Shown here: positions 26,526 through 34,766 of the stretch, one piece after another
Position numbering within the stretch: position 1 is the stretch's first letter
How the letters are laid out: every line of letters begins with the position of its first letter
Assembly: GCA_030065095.1 (NCBI GenBank)
Contig: JASJDP010000017.1
Span: 1-64,000 of the forward strand
Direction of reading: 5' to 3'
Length of the DNA stretch: 64,000 nt
Source of the DNA: Rhodobacter sp.
GTDB taxonomy: Bacteria; Pseudomonadota; Alphaproteobacteria; Rhodobacterales; Rhodobacteraceae
Notes under the pieces: generated by a model
The model's database searches: none
What the model saw: the letters and a program-made list of their open reading frames with translations, nothing else
What the model was told of the DNA's origin: nothing
Translations under genes and position numbers: made by a program

Positions 26526-26835
26526 CGCAACCCGACTTCGCAGGACATCGCGACCACCTGACACGGCATACCTAACATCCCGGGCAAGGACCTGTCCCGC
26601 ACCTGTCTGGCCGCATTGCGCACGGCTCATGTCCACAGGCAGTTGCGCTTTGACGAAACTTAGTTGACTGGTGCTGGCCTTGAGCGGACGCTGGCAATCA
26701 GTCTTCTGGCGCGGAATCAAGGGGCGCAGCCCCCCTGCACCCTTCAAAGCCCCGGCGCGCGCCACGGACGTTCTCGATTTGCAAGACCGGCTCGCACGCG
26801 TCATGGTTTGCCAAAACCGATAAGGGGAAAGCGCA
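26526..26835. other. 310-bp intergenic region with a partial repeat
   Basis: It lies between two plus-strand genes. It holds the solo repeat end at 26676-26723. No coding frame or structural RNA was recognised. The promoter for the SHMT-like gene should be in its last 100 bases; a purine-rich AAGGGGAAAG ribosome site lies just before the start codon. Confidence 0.55.
26676..26723 (-). repeat. Solo right end of the dispersed repeat (partial copy)
   Basis: On the plus strand GGCCTTGAGCGGACGCTGGC, then GGCGCGGAATCAAGG, matches the reversed right terminus of the long copies, particularly that at 55372. The homology stops at GGGGCGCAG. Confidence 0.78.
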
Positions 26836-28155
26836 ATGCAACTGAAACACCGGCACTGGGTCCCTCCCGATTGCGAAGCCTTGGTCCGGGACATTGCATC
26901 GCGCACTGCACGTAGCCCGAGCCCGTCCATCGCCGACCGCATCGACACCCTCGCCGACCGCAACCGGGAAATCCACGAACGCGAGTGCTTCAACCTCAAC
27001 CCGGCCACCAATGTGATGAACCCGCGTGCCGAGGCGCTGCTGTCGGCGGGGCTCGGGTCGCGTCCGTCACTGGGCTATCCCGGCGACAAATATGAAATGG
27101 GGCTGGAGGCGGTCGAAGAGATCGAAGTGATCGCGGCCGAGCTTTGCGCCGAGGTGTTCGGCGCCGAATATGCCGAGATCCGGGTACCCTCCGGCGCGAT
27201 TGCCAACCTCTACGGTTTCATGGCCACGTGCCAGCCCGGCGACACGATCATCGCGCCGCCGGCCAGCATCGGCGGACATGTGACACATCACCTTTCAGGC
27301 TGTGCCGGGCTTTACGGGCTTCACACGGCAGAGGCGCCGGTGGACGCCGACGGCTACACCGTCGATCTCGACGGGCTGGCCGCCTTGGCGCGCAAGGTGC
27401 GACCCAAGCTGATCACCGTCGGCGCCAGCCTGAACCTGTTCGAACATCCAATCGCCGGCGTGCGGGCGATTGCCGACGAGGTCGGCGCCAAGGTGATGTT
27501 CGACGCCGCGCACCAATGCGGGGTGATCGCAGGAGGGGCATGGAAGAACCCGCTGGCCGACGGCGCGCACTTCATGACCATGAGCACCTACAAAAGCCTC
27601 GGCGGCCCGGCCGCGGGGCTGATCGTCACCAACGACGCCACCCTGGCGGAACGGTTCGACGCCATCGCCTTTCCGGGAATGACGGCGAATTTCGACGCGG
27701 CGAAGTCGGCGGCCCTTGCCGTGACAATGCTGGACTGGCGCGAATTCGGGGCCGGCTACGCCAACAAGATGATCGTCGTGGCCCGCGCACTGGCAGAAGC
27801 GCTCGACGCCGAGGGCCTGCCGGTGTTCGCCAAAACGCAAGGCTTCACCCGGTCCCATCAGTTCGCGGTCGAAGCGGCGGGGTTCGGCGGGGGGCAGGCC
27901 GCGTCGAAGCGGCTTCGCCGCGCCGGCTTTCTGGCCTGCGGCATCGGGCTGCCCTTGGCCGAGGTGCCGGGCGACATGAACGGGCTGCGGATCGGGACGC
28001 CGGAACTGGTGCGCTGGGGCCTGACCGAGGCGGACGCGCCGGAACTGGCGGGCCTGATCGCCGCAGGCCTGCGCGCCAACCGGCCAGAGGACCTGGCCCC
28101 GCGGGTCCGCGACTTTCGCCGCCGGTTCGATCGGCTGCACTACGTTCTCGGCTGA
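26836..28155 (+). CDS. Serine hydroxymethyltransferase-like PLP enzyme (divergent)
   Basis: A 439-residue fold-type I PLP enzyme of the SHMT group. GYPGDKYEMG, the substrate/folate-side loop FEHPIAG, FDAAHQCGVIAGG (PLP pyridine aspartate) and the Schiff-base lysine in MSTYKSLGGPAAG are visible. Classic GlyA has a histidine before this lysine (THKTLRGP); here it is tyrosine, and the following arginine is replaced by glycine. These changes suggest a paralogue with altered substrate, such as alpha-methylserine or another beta-hydroxy amino acid, rather than the housekeeping enzyme. It stands alone. Confidence 0.82.
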   Translation: MQLKHRHWVPPDCEALVRDIASRTARSPSPSIADRIDTLADRNREIHERECFNLNPATNVMNPRAEALLSAGLGSRPSLGYPGDKYEMGLEAVEEIEVIAAELCAEVFGAEYAEIRVPSGAIANLYGFMATCQPGDTIIAPPASIGGHVTHHLSGCAGLYGLHTAEAPVDADGYTVDLDGLAALARKVRPKLITVGASLNLFEHPIAGVRAIADEVGAKVMFDAAHQCGVIAGGAWKNPLADGAHFMTMSTYKSLGGPAAGLIVTNDATLAERFDAIAFPGMTANFDAAKSAALAVTMLDWREFGAGYANKMIVVARALAEALDAEGLPVFAKTQGFTRSHQFAVEAAGFGGGQAASKRLRRAGFLACGIGLPLAEVPGDMNGLRIGTPELVRWGLTEADAPELAGLIAAGLRANRPEDLAPRVRDFRRRFDRLHYVLG

Positions 28156-28190
28156 ACGGAACGGCGGCGGGGTTTAGGGGCGCTGCGGCC

Positions 28191-28877
28191 CTACCGCCGC
28201 GGCTTCGACCGCCAGCTGTCAAGCCAGCGGCCCAGACGCCCGCGGGTGCCGGATGCCCGGTCCTCGACCCGGTCCCAGGCCTCGCCTGCATCCTCGATCA
28301 CCGGATCGATGGTGCGCTCGCGGAATTGCCGCCACATGGCGCGCACGAACAGGACCGCCACGATCAGGAAGACGAAGAAGACGATGTTGAACCACGGGAT
28401 GATGCGGGCGTCCGGCCCTTCGACGGGGCGGATCGCGATGGCGTTGGGATAGATCGTGAAGAACCGGTTGCGCCAGCCGTAATGGGTGATCGACACCCAC
28501 TGTTCCTGATCCGGCGTCGACAGGTTTGCCGCCGCCGCGGCCTGCAGGTCGGAACTGTCGAACTTGAAGTAGGGCGGCCAGATCCAGCCGGTATCCTCGT
28601 TGCGGTAGACCATCACGCCCTCGGCATCGCGGCGGATGAAGCCCAGCAGAAAGCTCTTCTTCCGCACGGTCTGGATCAGCCGGATGTCTCGCGTTGCGAA
28701 TTCCCGCGAGGCGCTGTCGGGCTGCGCAAAGAAGATCCGGTTGATCGACGAGAAATCCATCCGGATCACTTCGGTCTGGGTGATCCGGGCGATGTCGTGC
28801 TGCGGCAGGACATAGTGGAAAAGCCCCAGGAAGAAGACGACGACGATGGTGCGGAAGGTCAGTCTGACATAGCGCAT
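28191..28877 (-). CDS. DUF1523 family membrane protein
   Basis: A 228-residue protein with one N-terminal membrane segment (residues about 5-25), a roughly 130-residue domain expected outside the membrane (MDFSSINRIFFAQPDSA, WIWPPYFKFDSSDLQ, SITHYGWRN), and a second segment near 165-190, then a charged cytoplasmic tail. DUF1523 has no known function. It is the last gene of the nine-gene unit starting at 35843, five bases downstream of a small membrane protein. It converges with the SHMT-like gene. Confidence 0.82.
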   Translation of the reverse strand: MRYVRLTFRTIVVVFFLGLFHYVLPQHDIARITQTEVIRMDFSSINRIFFAQPDSASREFATRDIRLIQTVRKKSFLLGFIRRDAEGVMVYRNEDTGWIWPPYFKFDSSDLQAAAAANLSTPDQEQWVSITHYGWRNRFFTIYPNAIAIRPVEGPDARIIPWFNIVFFVFLIVAVLFVRAMWRQFRERTIDPVIEDAGEAWDRVEDRASGTRGRLGRWLDSWRSKPRR

Positions 28878-28882
28878 GGCAC

Positions 28883-29158
28883 TCAGTTCCAGTTCGTGAC
28901 GATAAGGGCCGCGATCACCAGCACGGTCGGGATCACATAGACCAGCAGGATCAGTTTCGGACGAAAGCTGTCCTGATACTCGGCCATGCCGGTCTCGATG
29001 AAATCCCGCCGAGCGCCGGCGTCGCCGCCGTCCGGGTGGTCCGCGGCCCACTGGTTTTCAAGCTTCTCGCGCCGGACCGACCGGGAATAGAACCAGATCG
29101 CCAGATAGATCACGCTGAGCGCGAGAAAGCCGAAGACCACAAGCCGGATCAGCGCCAT
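28883..29158 (-). CDS. Small two-TM membrane protein, unknown
   Basis: A 91-residue protein. The first membrane helix is LVVFGFLALSVIYLAIWFY, then a charged loop with an acidic stretch (HPDGGDAG), then LILLVYVIPTVLVIAALIV. Both ends are hydrophobic-helix bounded with a cytoplasmic-type central loop. No family recognised. It lies three bases after the DUF6638 gene and five before the DUF1523 gene, so it is an integral part of the operon. Confidence 0.75.
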   Translation of the reverse strand: MALIRLVVFGFLALSVIYLAIWFYSRSVRREKLENQWAADHPDGGDAGARRDFIETGMAEYQDSFRPKLILLVYVIPTVLVIAALIVTNWN

Positions 29159-29161
29159 GTT

Positions 29162-30511
29162 CTACCTCCGCCGCACCGCGCCCCAGGGGCCGACCAGATC
29201 GATCATGCGATCTGGTTTCGGCGGCGGGGGCGGCGCGGGCTCTTCCATTCCCGGTTCCGGGCCAAAGAGTGCCGCGCGGGTACCGGCCTTGTCCACCTGA
29301 TATTCGCGTTCCAGGAAATCGGCGACAAAGGCCTTCTTGCCGTCGGCCCAGCCCTGGTAGGTCTGGTAGAACAGCTCCTTGTGGCAGATGAACAGCTGCC
29401 GGACGTCCAGCGGGGTCAGTTCCGCCAGCATCTGGTTCACCAGGTCGCGGTGTTTTGTCGGGCCTGCGCGCAGCGTATAGAAATAGGCCGGATGGGCCGA
29501 TGTGATCTTGGGCCAGCTGCCGCCGCCGTCGACCCAGCGCAGAAGGTCGGCGAGCCCGTGGAATTCGTCCGGCAGGGCCGAGCCGAGGCTGCGCGCCAGC
29601 ATGCGAAGATCGCGCCGCGTCGCGCCGGCCAGGTTCTGGCCCAGCGTGGCGGCGACGTCGACGAGGATGAAATCCATCTTCTGGCGCAGGATCGCGGCGG
29701 CATCGGTGTTGCGCGCCTTGACGATGGGTTCGGTCAACCCGTTGAGTTCAAAGAATTTCGCCACATGGTTATGGGCCTGCAACGGATAGACGTGGTCCAT
29801 CGGAATGGCGCCGGGCGCTTCGCCCACGGTGAACAGCGCCGGGTGCTCGACGTCGCGGAACAGGTACATGCCGCCGAAATGCGCGGTCCAATAGCTTTCC
29901 GTCTCCACCGTGACCGCGCCCAGGTCCACCGGGTTCCGCGTCACGTCGCCGGTCTGTTTTGCCAGCCCGATCATCTCGGCGATCAGCACGTCGTCCCACC
30001 AGGCGTCGTCCTCGGTGCGGAACCGCTCGATCTTGTCCTGCAGCGAGCGGGCGTTTTTCACGTCGCCGCCGGTGGTATCGGCCTCGACGGTGATCCGCCG
30101 GATGTCGAACAGCCGCACCGGGGTGGCAAGGTCGTAGACCGAGTTCATCAGCTCGCCCGCCACGGCGTCGCGGGTGATCAGCGCGAAAAGCTTCGCCTCG
30201 TTGGCCTCGATATAGTCGCGCAGGATGTCGCGCGAGAACGAGAACTTGGCGTTCAGGAGCGGCGCGGTCTTCTGCTCGGTCGTCAGCAGGATGAACTGCC
30301 GGTTGCATCCTTGGGGATTGAGATAGAGGTGATCGTCCAGCTCATGGCCGATCTCCGGCGAATAGCCGGAGATGTCGATGTGGAAGTCTTCGAGTTTGGT
30401 CGTCTTGCCGGACAGGTGTTCGAGCGCGCGGTTGTAGCGTTCCACGAGCGCGGGCGAGGCAACCTCGATGAGGTTGCCGAACATCAGGCCTTTTTCGATG
30501 AGGCGTTTCAT
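29162..30511 (-). CDS. DUF6638 family protein
   Basis: A 449-residue soluble protein with no clear membrane segment. It begins MKRLIEKGLMFGNLIEV and contains DFHIDISGYSPEIGHEL, then a long helix-rich body, and ends in a proline-rich tail (EEPAPPPPPKPD). I associate it with DUF6638, a family of unknown function from Rhodobacterales. It follows a 120-bp gap with three perfect hairpins (30534-30609), the first gene after that gap. Its soluble nature beside membrane proteins suggests an adaptor or substrate role, which is inference. Confidence 0.75.
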   Translation of the reverse strand: MKRLIEKGLMFGNLIEVASPALVERYNRALEHLSGKTTKLEDFHIDISGYSPEIGHELDDHLYLNPQGCNRQFILLTTEQKTAPLLNAKFSFSRDILRDYIEANEAKLFALITRDAVAGELMNSVYDLATPVRLFDIRRITVEADTTGGDVKNARSLQDKIERFRTEDDAWWDDVLIAEMIGLAKQTGDVTRNPVDLGAVTVETESYWTAHFGGMYLFRDVEHPALFTVGEAPGAIPMDHVYPLQAHNHVAKFFELNGLTEPIVKARNTDAAAILRQKMDFILVDVAATLGQNLAGATRRDLRMLARSLGSALPDEFHGLADLLRWVDGGGSWPKITSAHPAYFYTLRAGPTKHRDLVNQMLAELTPLDVRQLFICHKELFYQTYQGWADGKKAFVADFLEREYQVDKAGTRAALFGPEPGMEEPAPPPPPKPDRMIDLVGPWGAVRRR

Positions 30512-30533
30512 TGCCGAAGTTCCAAACAGAGAC

Positions 30534-30609
30534 GGGCGGCGACCGCCCGAGGTGGGTGCGAAGCGCCCGCCTTGGGGGCGGGCGGGCGCTGCCCGGCGTG
30601 CCGCCGGGC
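30534..30609. other. Three tandem perfect hairpins in an operon gap
   Basis: Stem 1 is GGGCGG/CCGCCC (30534-30539 and 30543-30548, 3-nt loop). Stem 2 is AGCGCCCGCC/GGCGGGCGCT (30562-30571 and 30581-30590, 9-nt loop). Stem 3 is GCCCGGCG/CGCCGGGC (30591-30598 and 30602-30609, 3-nt loop). There is no U-tract on either strand. They lie between the stop at 30632 and the DUF6638 start at 30511, so they could stabilise, process or partly terminate the operon mRNA. Confidence 0.75.
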
Positions 30610-30631
30610 GGAACATCGCTTCCGGACATGG

Positions 30632-31006
30632 CTATCCATTTCTGACCGAATCCTCCCCCTTCCGCCTCTCCACCGCCTGCGCCATGCCCAACCATACCAG
30701 AGCCAAGAGCGGCATCCAAACCACTGCCGCGAAACCAGAAAGCCGCAGAAAGAACCAAGCCGTGGCCAGCGGCGCCTCGGCCAGCGCCGTGCCGATACCG
30801 ATCCCGCGCGCGCCGTAGATCACCGCGAACACCACAGCGCCTGCCAGCAGCAGGAACCCGGCCGAGGCCCAGATCGCCAGCGCCACCTCCCAGTGCGACC
30901 GCGTCCGCCGCCGCATCAGCAGCCGGGGCAAGACCAGCGCCAGCGCGCCCAGTAACACCAGCGGCAGGCCGGTGTTGACAAGGCCGATGGGCTCTGTCTG
31001 GATCAC
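30632..31006 (-). CDS. Small membrane protein, unknown (operon member)
   Basis: A 124-residue protein with about three hydrophobic segments: GLPLVLLGALALVLPRLLM, VALAIWASAGFLLLAGAVVF and AVVWMPLLALVWLGM. The start is GTG at 31006, six bases after the preceding gene. No family recognised. The C-terminus is short and charged (ERRKGEDSVRNG). It is the last gene before the triple-hairpin gap, so it closes the upstream half of the nine-gene unit. Confidence 0.72.
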   Translation of the reverse strand: MIQTEPIGLVNTGLPLVLLGALALVLPRLLMRRRTRSHWEVALAIWASAGFLLLAGAVVFAVIYGARGIGIGTALAEAPLATAWFFLRLSGFAAVVWMPLLALVWLGMAQAVERRKGEDSVRNG

Positions 31007-31012
31007 TGCTGC

Positions 31013-31345
31013 TCACTCCCCCTCGGACCGGCGCCGCCGGGCGATGGCGTTGAAGGCGTAAAGATAGAGCGGCAGCCAGAACAGCCCCGAAAACGTCGTC
31101 ATCGTCGCCGTGCCGCCCACGCTCGGGGGGCCGTCGCGCTCCGGCGGGTCGGGGTTCAGCGTCCAGAGAAATCCGAACACCATCGCCGCGCAGACCACGC
31201 CGCCCGTGGCCCCGGACGCCGTGCTGGTGATATCGCGCGGGAACAGGTGCCACAGATAGCCATGGCCGATGAACGCCGCCAGCACGCCGCAGATCGTGGC
31301 AATCGCGACGAGAAAGCCAAAGGTCAGAAGGACCGCACCGATCAT
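31013..31345 (-). CDS. Small membrane protein, unknown (coupled to the AAA+ gene)
   Basis: A 110-residue protein with three hydrophobic segments (about residues 3-27, 44-60 and 84-98) and a basic C-terminus (ARRRRSEGE). Its ATG overlaps the stop of the AAA+ ATPase gene, so translation is coupled and a direct partnership is likely. The loop between the second and third helix is rich in proline and acidic residues (NPDPPERDGPPS). No family recognised. Confidence 0.75.
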   Translation of the reverse strand: MIGAVLLTFGFLVAIATICGVLAAFIGHGYLWHLFPRDITSTASGATGGVVCAAMVFGFLWTLNPDPPERDGPPSVGGTATMTTFSGLFWLPLYLYAFNAIARRRRSEGE

Positions 31346-33276
31346 GTCTTGCGCTCCGCATAGCGCCGCCGCGCCTCTTCCATCCGGCCCATCTCGCGCA
31401 CCGCGGTTTCGATCGCCACCTCGTCGGACTTGTCGGCATAGCGAAACTCGCTGTCCGCATAGCGGTTGATTTCCTGGATCACCATCTCGACCGTGATCTG
31501 CTGGCGCAGATCGCCGATCATCCCCAGCTTTTCGTCGTAAGGCTTGAACAGGAACAGGTCGGGCTCCTCCATCCATTCGTCCGGCAGTTCGAAATCCATT
31601 GCGCGGACCTTGACCGCGTCGGTGATGTTCTTGATCGCGCGGCCGGTGAACCGGTCGTCGGCCTCCTGGATCGCCTTCAGATAGGCGCCCATCTTGGCGA
31701 TGTCATCGAGATTGCCGATCTCGCGTTCGACCCGCTCCCACACCCTGAGCAGCCCCGCCTCCTTGGGCCGCCCATGGCCCTCGAACGACGCCGCCACCGC
31801 GCGCTTGATCTCCTGCGCGGCGTAAAGATCGTGCGACCCCAGCGGGATGTCGTGGTTCTTGCCCATCAACAGCGCCAGGATGTCGATGTAATCCTCGCGG
31901 GTCTGCGGCCCGTCGACCAGGAACCGCGCGCCCGCCCGCTGGCGCAGGGCGTCGTCGACATTCTCGGGGTAGTTCGAAAACATGCCGAAGGTGCAATTGC
32001 CGCGCACCACCGTGTTGGCGCCCGAAAACGCCTCCATCAGCACCGCAGTGACCTCCTGCTGCCCGGCGCTGGATTGCCGGTCGCCGCGCTTGCCCGCGAT
32101 CTGGTCGATGTCGTCGACGGTGCCGAAGCCGATGACGTTGGGATCCAGCACGTTGTCGATGAAGGCCTTGGCGTTCTGGCCGGACTTGCCCTGATAGCTG
32201 TCGATTTGGTCGATCGAGAAGTTCTGATAGCGGAACGGATAGCCGGCGATCTGGCAATACCCGTGGATCAGCCCGGCCATCATCTGGATCAGGGTCGTCT
32301 TGCCGGTGCCCGGCTTGCCGTCGCCCATGAAGGTGAAGATGAAGCCGCCAAGCTCGGCAAATGGGTTGAGCTTGCGGTCGAAATCATAGGCCATCAGCAT
32401 CTTGGCCAGCTTCATCGCCTGGTATTTCGCGATGTGGTTGCCGACGACCTGATGCGGTTCCTTGAACTGCATAGTCAGACGCGTGCCCCGGGCATGGCGC
32501 GCGGGCGCGAAACCCTGGATGGTGAAATCGTCGGCCTCGACATGGTAGGTTGCGCCGGTGAAGGGGCCAAGGCGCGGGGCCGTCTGGGCGCGCAGGGCCA
32601 CCTTTTCCATCAGCATCTCGGCAAAGGCCAGGCAGGTGGCCACCATCCTGGGCTCGCTGTCGGCGAACCGTTCAAGGTCCTGATCCAGCTCCCAAAGCGC
32701 GCCGTGAAGGGCAAGCTGCGCGTTGTCGGTCAGCACCTCCTCGACACCGCCGATCTCGACCGTGGCTTCGCTGGCCGAGGCAGACAGCAGAAACGCCGTG
32801 GCGTTGGCGAAGGTGTAAAGCACAGCCAGCGCTTCGGCGGCGAGCAGTTCCGAGAATTCGGTCGACTTTGCAGACGACAGCCGCCCCTCCAGATTCTCGC
32901 GCTTCAGCTCTTTCAGCCCGGTGGTGCCGGAAAACGCCTCGCCCACCGCCAATGCGACGGCAATCGCCCGTCGCAACCCCTGCATGACCGTGGCCTGCAC
33001 AGGCGATATCAGCGCATCGCTTCCGTCCGCCCCTTCGATCCGCTCCAGCAGCCGCACGCCCTCGGGGCGCGCGGTCGACCGGCCCACGAGCCCCGGCGTC
33101 GTCGACCGGAACCGCCGCCGGGTGCCGATCCCCGGCGACCGCCCGGCCACCGGTTTCGCCGCCGCCGCGGCGATGCGCGGGGTGTGGTCGAAACCCTCCA
33201 GCATCGACAGGGCCGCGCCGTAATGGGCGGTGATCTCCTCTTCGCGCAACTCCATGCGATCGGCCGGCACGCTCAT
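31342..33276 (-). CDS. Large AAA+ ATPase, central gene of an uncharacterised operon
   Basis: 644 residues. Residues 1-100 are basic and probably disordered. Residues about 100-290 are helix-rich and novel. The AAA+ core follows with Walker A GDGKPGTGKTT (Lys326), a Walker B-like TVDDIDQIAG and a sensor/arginine-finger region around NYPENVDDALRQRAGARF. The C-terminal 150 residues are helical and acidic. Only one ATPase core is seen, suggesting a hexameric remodeller. It is preceded by a 136-bp gap with perfect hairpins and is translationally coupled to a three-TM protein. It resembles no named AAA+ clade I can identify. Confidence 0.88.
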   Translation of the reverse strand: MSVPADRMELREEEITAHYGAALSMLEGFDHTPRIAAAAAKPVAGRSPGIGTRRRFRSTTPGLVGRSTARPEGVRLLERIEGADGSDALISPVQATVMQGLRRAIAVALAVGEAFSGTTGLKELKRENLEGRLSSAKSTEFSELLAAEALAVLYTFANATAFLLSASASEATVEIGGVEEVLTDNAQLALHGALWELDQDLERFADSEPRMVATCLAFAEMLMEKVALRAQTAPRLGPFTGATYHVEADDFTIQGFAPARHARGTRLTMQFKEPHQVVGNHIAKYQAMKLAKMLMAYDFDRKLNPFAELGGFIFTFMGDGKPGTGKTTLIQMMAGLIHGYCQIAGYPFRYQNFSIDQIDSYQGKSGQNAKAFIDNVLDPNVIGFGTVDDIDQIAGKRGDRQSSAGQQEVTAVLMEAFSGANTVVRGNCTFGMFSNYPENVDDALRQRAGARFLVDGPQTREDYIDILALLMGKNHDIPLGSHDLYAAQEIKRAVAASFEGHGRPKEAGLLRVWERVEREIGNLDDIAKMGAYLKAIQEADDRFTGRAIKNITDAVKVRAMDFELPDEWMEEPDLFLFKPYDEKLGMIGDLRQQITVEMVIQEINRYADSEFRYADKSDEVAIETAVREMGRMEEARRRYAERKT

Positions 33277-33319
33277 CAAAGGCTCCTCTTCATCTGGCCC
33301 AGAATATCCTGTGGGAAGC

Positions 33320-33363
33320 GCGAGGGGGCAGATAGCCCCCTCGCCCACGGCGCGCGAAGCGCG
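33320..33363. other. Two perfect hairpins upstream of the AAA+ gene
   Basis: GCGAGGGGGC/GCCCCCTCGC (33320-33329 and 33335-33344) encloses the loop AGATA. It is followed by CGCGC-GAA-GCGCG (33351-33363). Both are exact. There is no run of U on the transcribed minus strand. They occupy the only large gap in the first half of the operon, about 45 bases upstream of the AAA+ start. Confidence 0.75.
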
Positions 33364-33412
33364 GCGAAATCGGGATTGCCTGCAGACGGCACTCCGTTTG
33401 ACGGCGGTACCC

Positions 33413-34543
33413 TCACCAGTAGCTCACCACCTGCCCCGAGGGCGACACCACGAACTTGCGCACCTCGCGGAATCCCGGCGGGTTCTTTTCCGCCAGCACC
33501 TGATAGGGCCGCGCCGGCATGATCAGGGCGCGCTTCGTCGACGTCGCCCCGGTGTCGGCGGCGCTGCCCGCGAACGGGTCCAGGGCAAAGATCTCGCGGT
33601 CCACCTTGCCGAACCAGCCCGCGCGCTCCTGCATCACCCGCTCGCTCTCAAGCGTCTCCACCGTCCAGACCAGCGCCCAGTCCTGCCCGGCCGGGGCGCG
33701 CGCCTCTTCCAGCACGGCGCGCAATGGGCCCGTCTGCCGTGTGAACGCGCTGGAATACATCGGGCCCACATGGAACCGGCGCAGCCGCTTGGGGTGCAGA
33801 TCGTCGAAATCCCGGTCGAAGCCCTGCGCGATCGTCAACAACTTCAAACCCGCCACCGACTGCGCCATCAGAGCGGCCTGCGCCTCGGGCCAGCGGCGGT
33901 CGTCCACCGGCAGGCCGGTGCGGCCCGAATCCTCCAGCTCCATCAGGTAGATCGTCGGCAGGTTGACCTGGCTGTCATAGACCGCCCAATGCAGCAGATA
34001 ACGCCGCCGCCCGCCCTCCAGATCGCCCAGCCACTGCGCCTGCGGATCGTTCTGCGCCCAGAACAGCCCGCCTTGCTCCAGCGCTTCGTAATAGAGCCGC
34101 TGCGACATGGCGAATTGCAGCTTGGTGGGAATTTCCAGATCGCCGACGATCTGCCGGATCATCGCGTCCTTCAGCTGACCGGCCGTCCGCGTTCCCGCCA
34201 GATGCCGCCCGGCCTGCTGGGCGTCGTTGGCCATGGTCAGAAGCTCGCGGAAGATCGGAAATCCGCTTTCGACCCGGTCGATGGCGAGCGAGCCAAAGAA
34301 GGTGCCGGTATCGCGCCCTGTCAGAAGGTATTTCAGCGACAGGGCGCGAAAGGTTTCGGCAATCGCCTGCACATATTTGCCCAGAACCCGCGCGTCGAGC
34401 TTCGACAGTGTCCCCTCGCGCTCCATCACGCCGGCCACCCGGACCATATGGGCGGTGATCGCCTCGAATTTTCGGAAATACCGCCGCGCCGCGAAGGTGT
34501 CGGTCAGCCCGGTGTGGTCGCGGGTGAGGTCAACGTCGGTCAT
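33413..34543 (-). CDS. Uncharacterised 376-residue soluble protein (operon member)
   Basis: No membrane segment or signal peptide. The protein is predicted mixed alpha/beta with a helical N-terminal half (FAARRYFRKFEAITAHMVRV, LTMANDAQQAG) and a strand-rich C-terminal part (DWALVWTVETLESERVM, FREVRKFVVSPSGQ). No motif I can tie to a family. Its start overlaps the end of the small TM gene by 14 bases, so it is co-translated. The next gene downstream is the AAA+ ATPase, after a hairpin-bearing gap. Confidence 0.8.
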   Translation of the reverse strand: MTDVDLTRDHTGLTDTFAARRYFRKFEAITAHMVRVAGVMEREGTLSKLDARVLGKYVQAIAETFRALSLKYLLTGRDTGTFFGSLAIDRVESGFPIFRELLTMANDAQQAGRHLAGTRTAGQLKDAMIRQIVGDLEIPTKLQFAMSQRLYYEALEQGGLFWAQNDPQAQWLGDLEGGRRRYLLHWAVYDSQVNLPTIYLMELEDSGRTGLPVDDRRWPEAQAALMAQSVAGLKLLTIAQGFDRDFDDLHPKRLRRFHVGPMYSSAFTRQTGPLRAVLEEARAPAGQDWALVWTVETLESERVMQERAGWFGKVDREIFALDPFAGSAADTGATSTKRALIMPARPYQVLAEKNPPGFREVRKFVVSPSGQVVSYW

Positions 34544-34763
34544 GCTGCTTTGGATCCGAATGCGTACCTTTGAGCGTTCGACCTCGGTGTCTGCGCTGTA
34601 GGACACCCCATTTCAGGACCACCGCAACCACAGCCAGTCCCGCGAAGATGGCCAGCATCCCGCGCTCGCCGATCCGGGGGTGGCCGAGCCAAATGTCCAA
34701 TCCGGCGAGCAAGGCCAGGACAAACAGAACCACAAGCGGCCATATGGGCTCGCCGGTGCTCAT
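34530..34763 (-). CDS. Small two-TM membrane protein (operon member)
   Basis: A 77-residue protein: IWPLVVLFVLALLAGLDIWL forms the first helix, a short basic loop (GHPRIGERG) follows, then MLAIFAGLAVVAVVLKWGVL. The tail is strongly basic (RRHRGRTLKG). Positive-inside rules put both ends in the cytoplasm. It starts three bases after the coiled-coil gene and overlaps the next gene by 14 bases. Confidence 0.78.
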   Translation of the reverse strand: MSTGEPIWPLVVLFVLALLAGLDIWLGHPRIGERGMLAIFAGLAVVAVVLKWGVLQRRHRGRTLKGTHSDPKQHDRR

Positions 34764-34766
34764 CCG

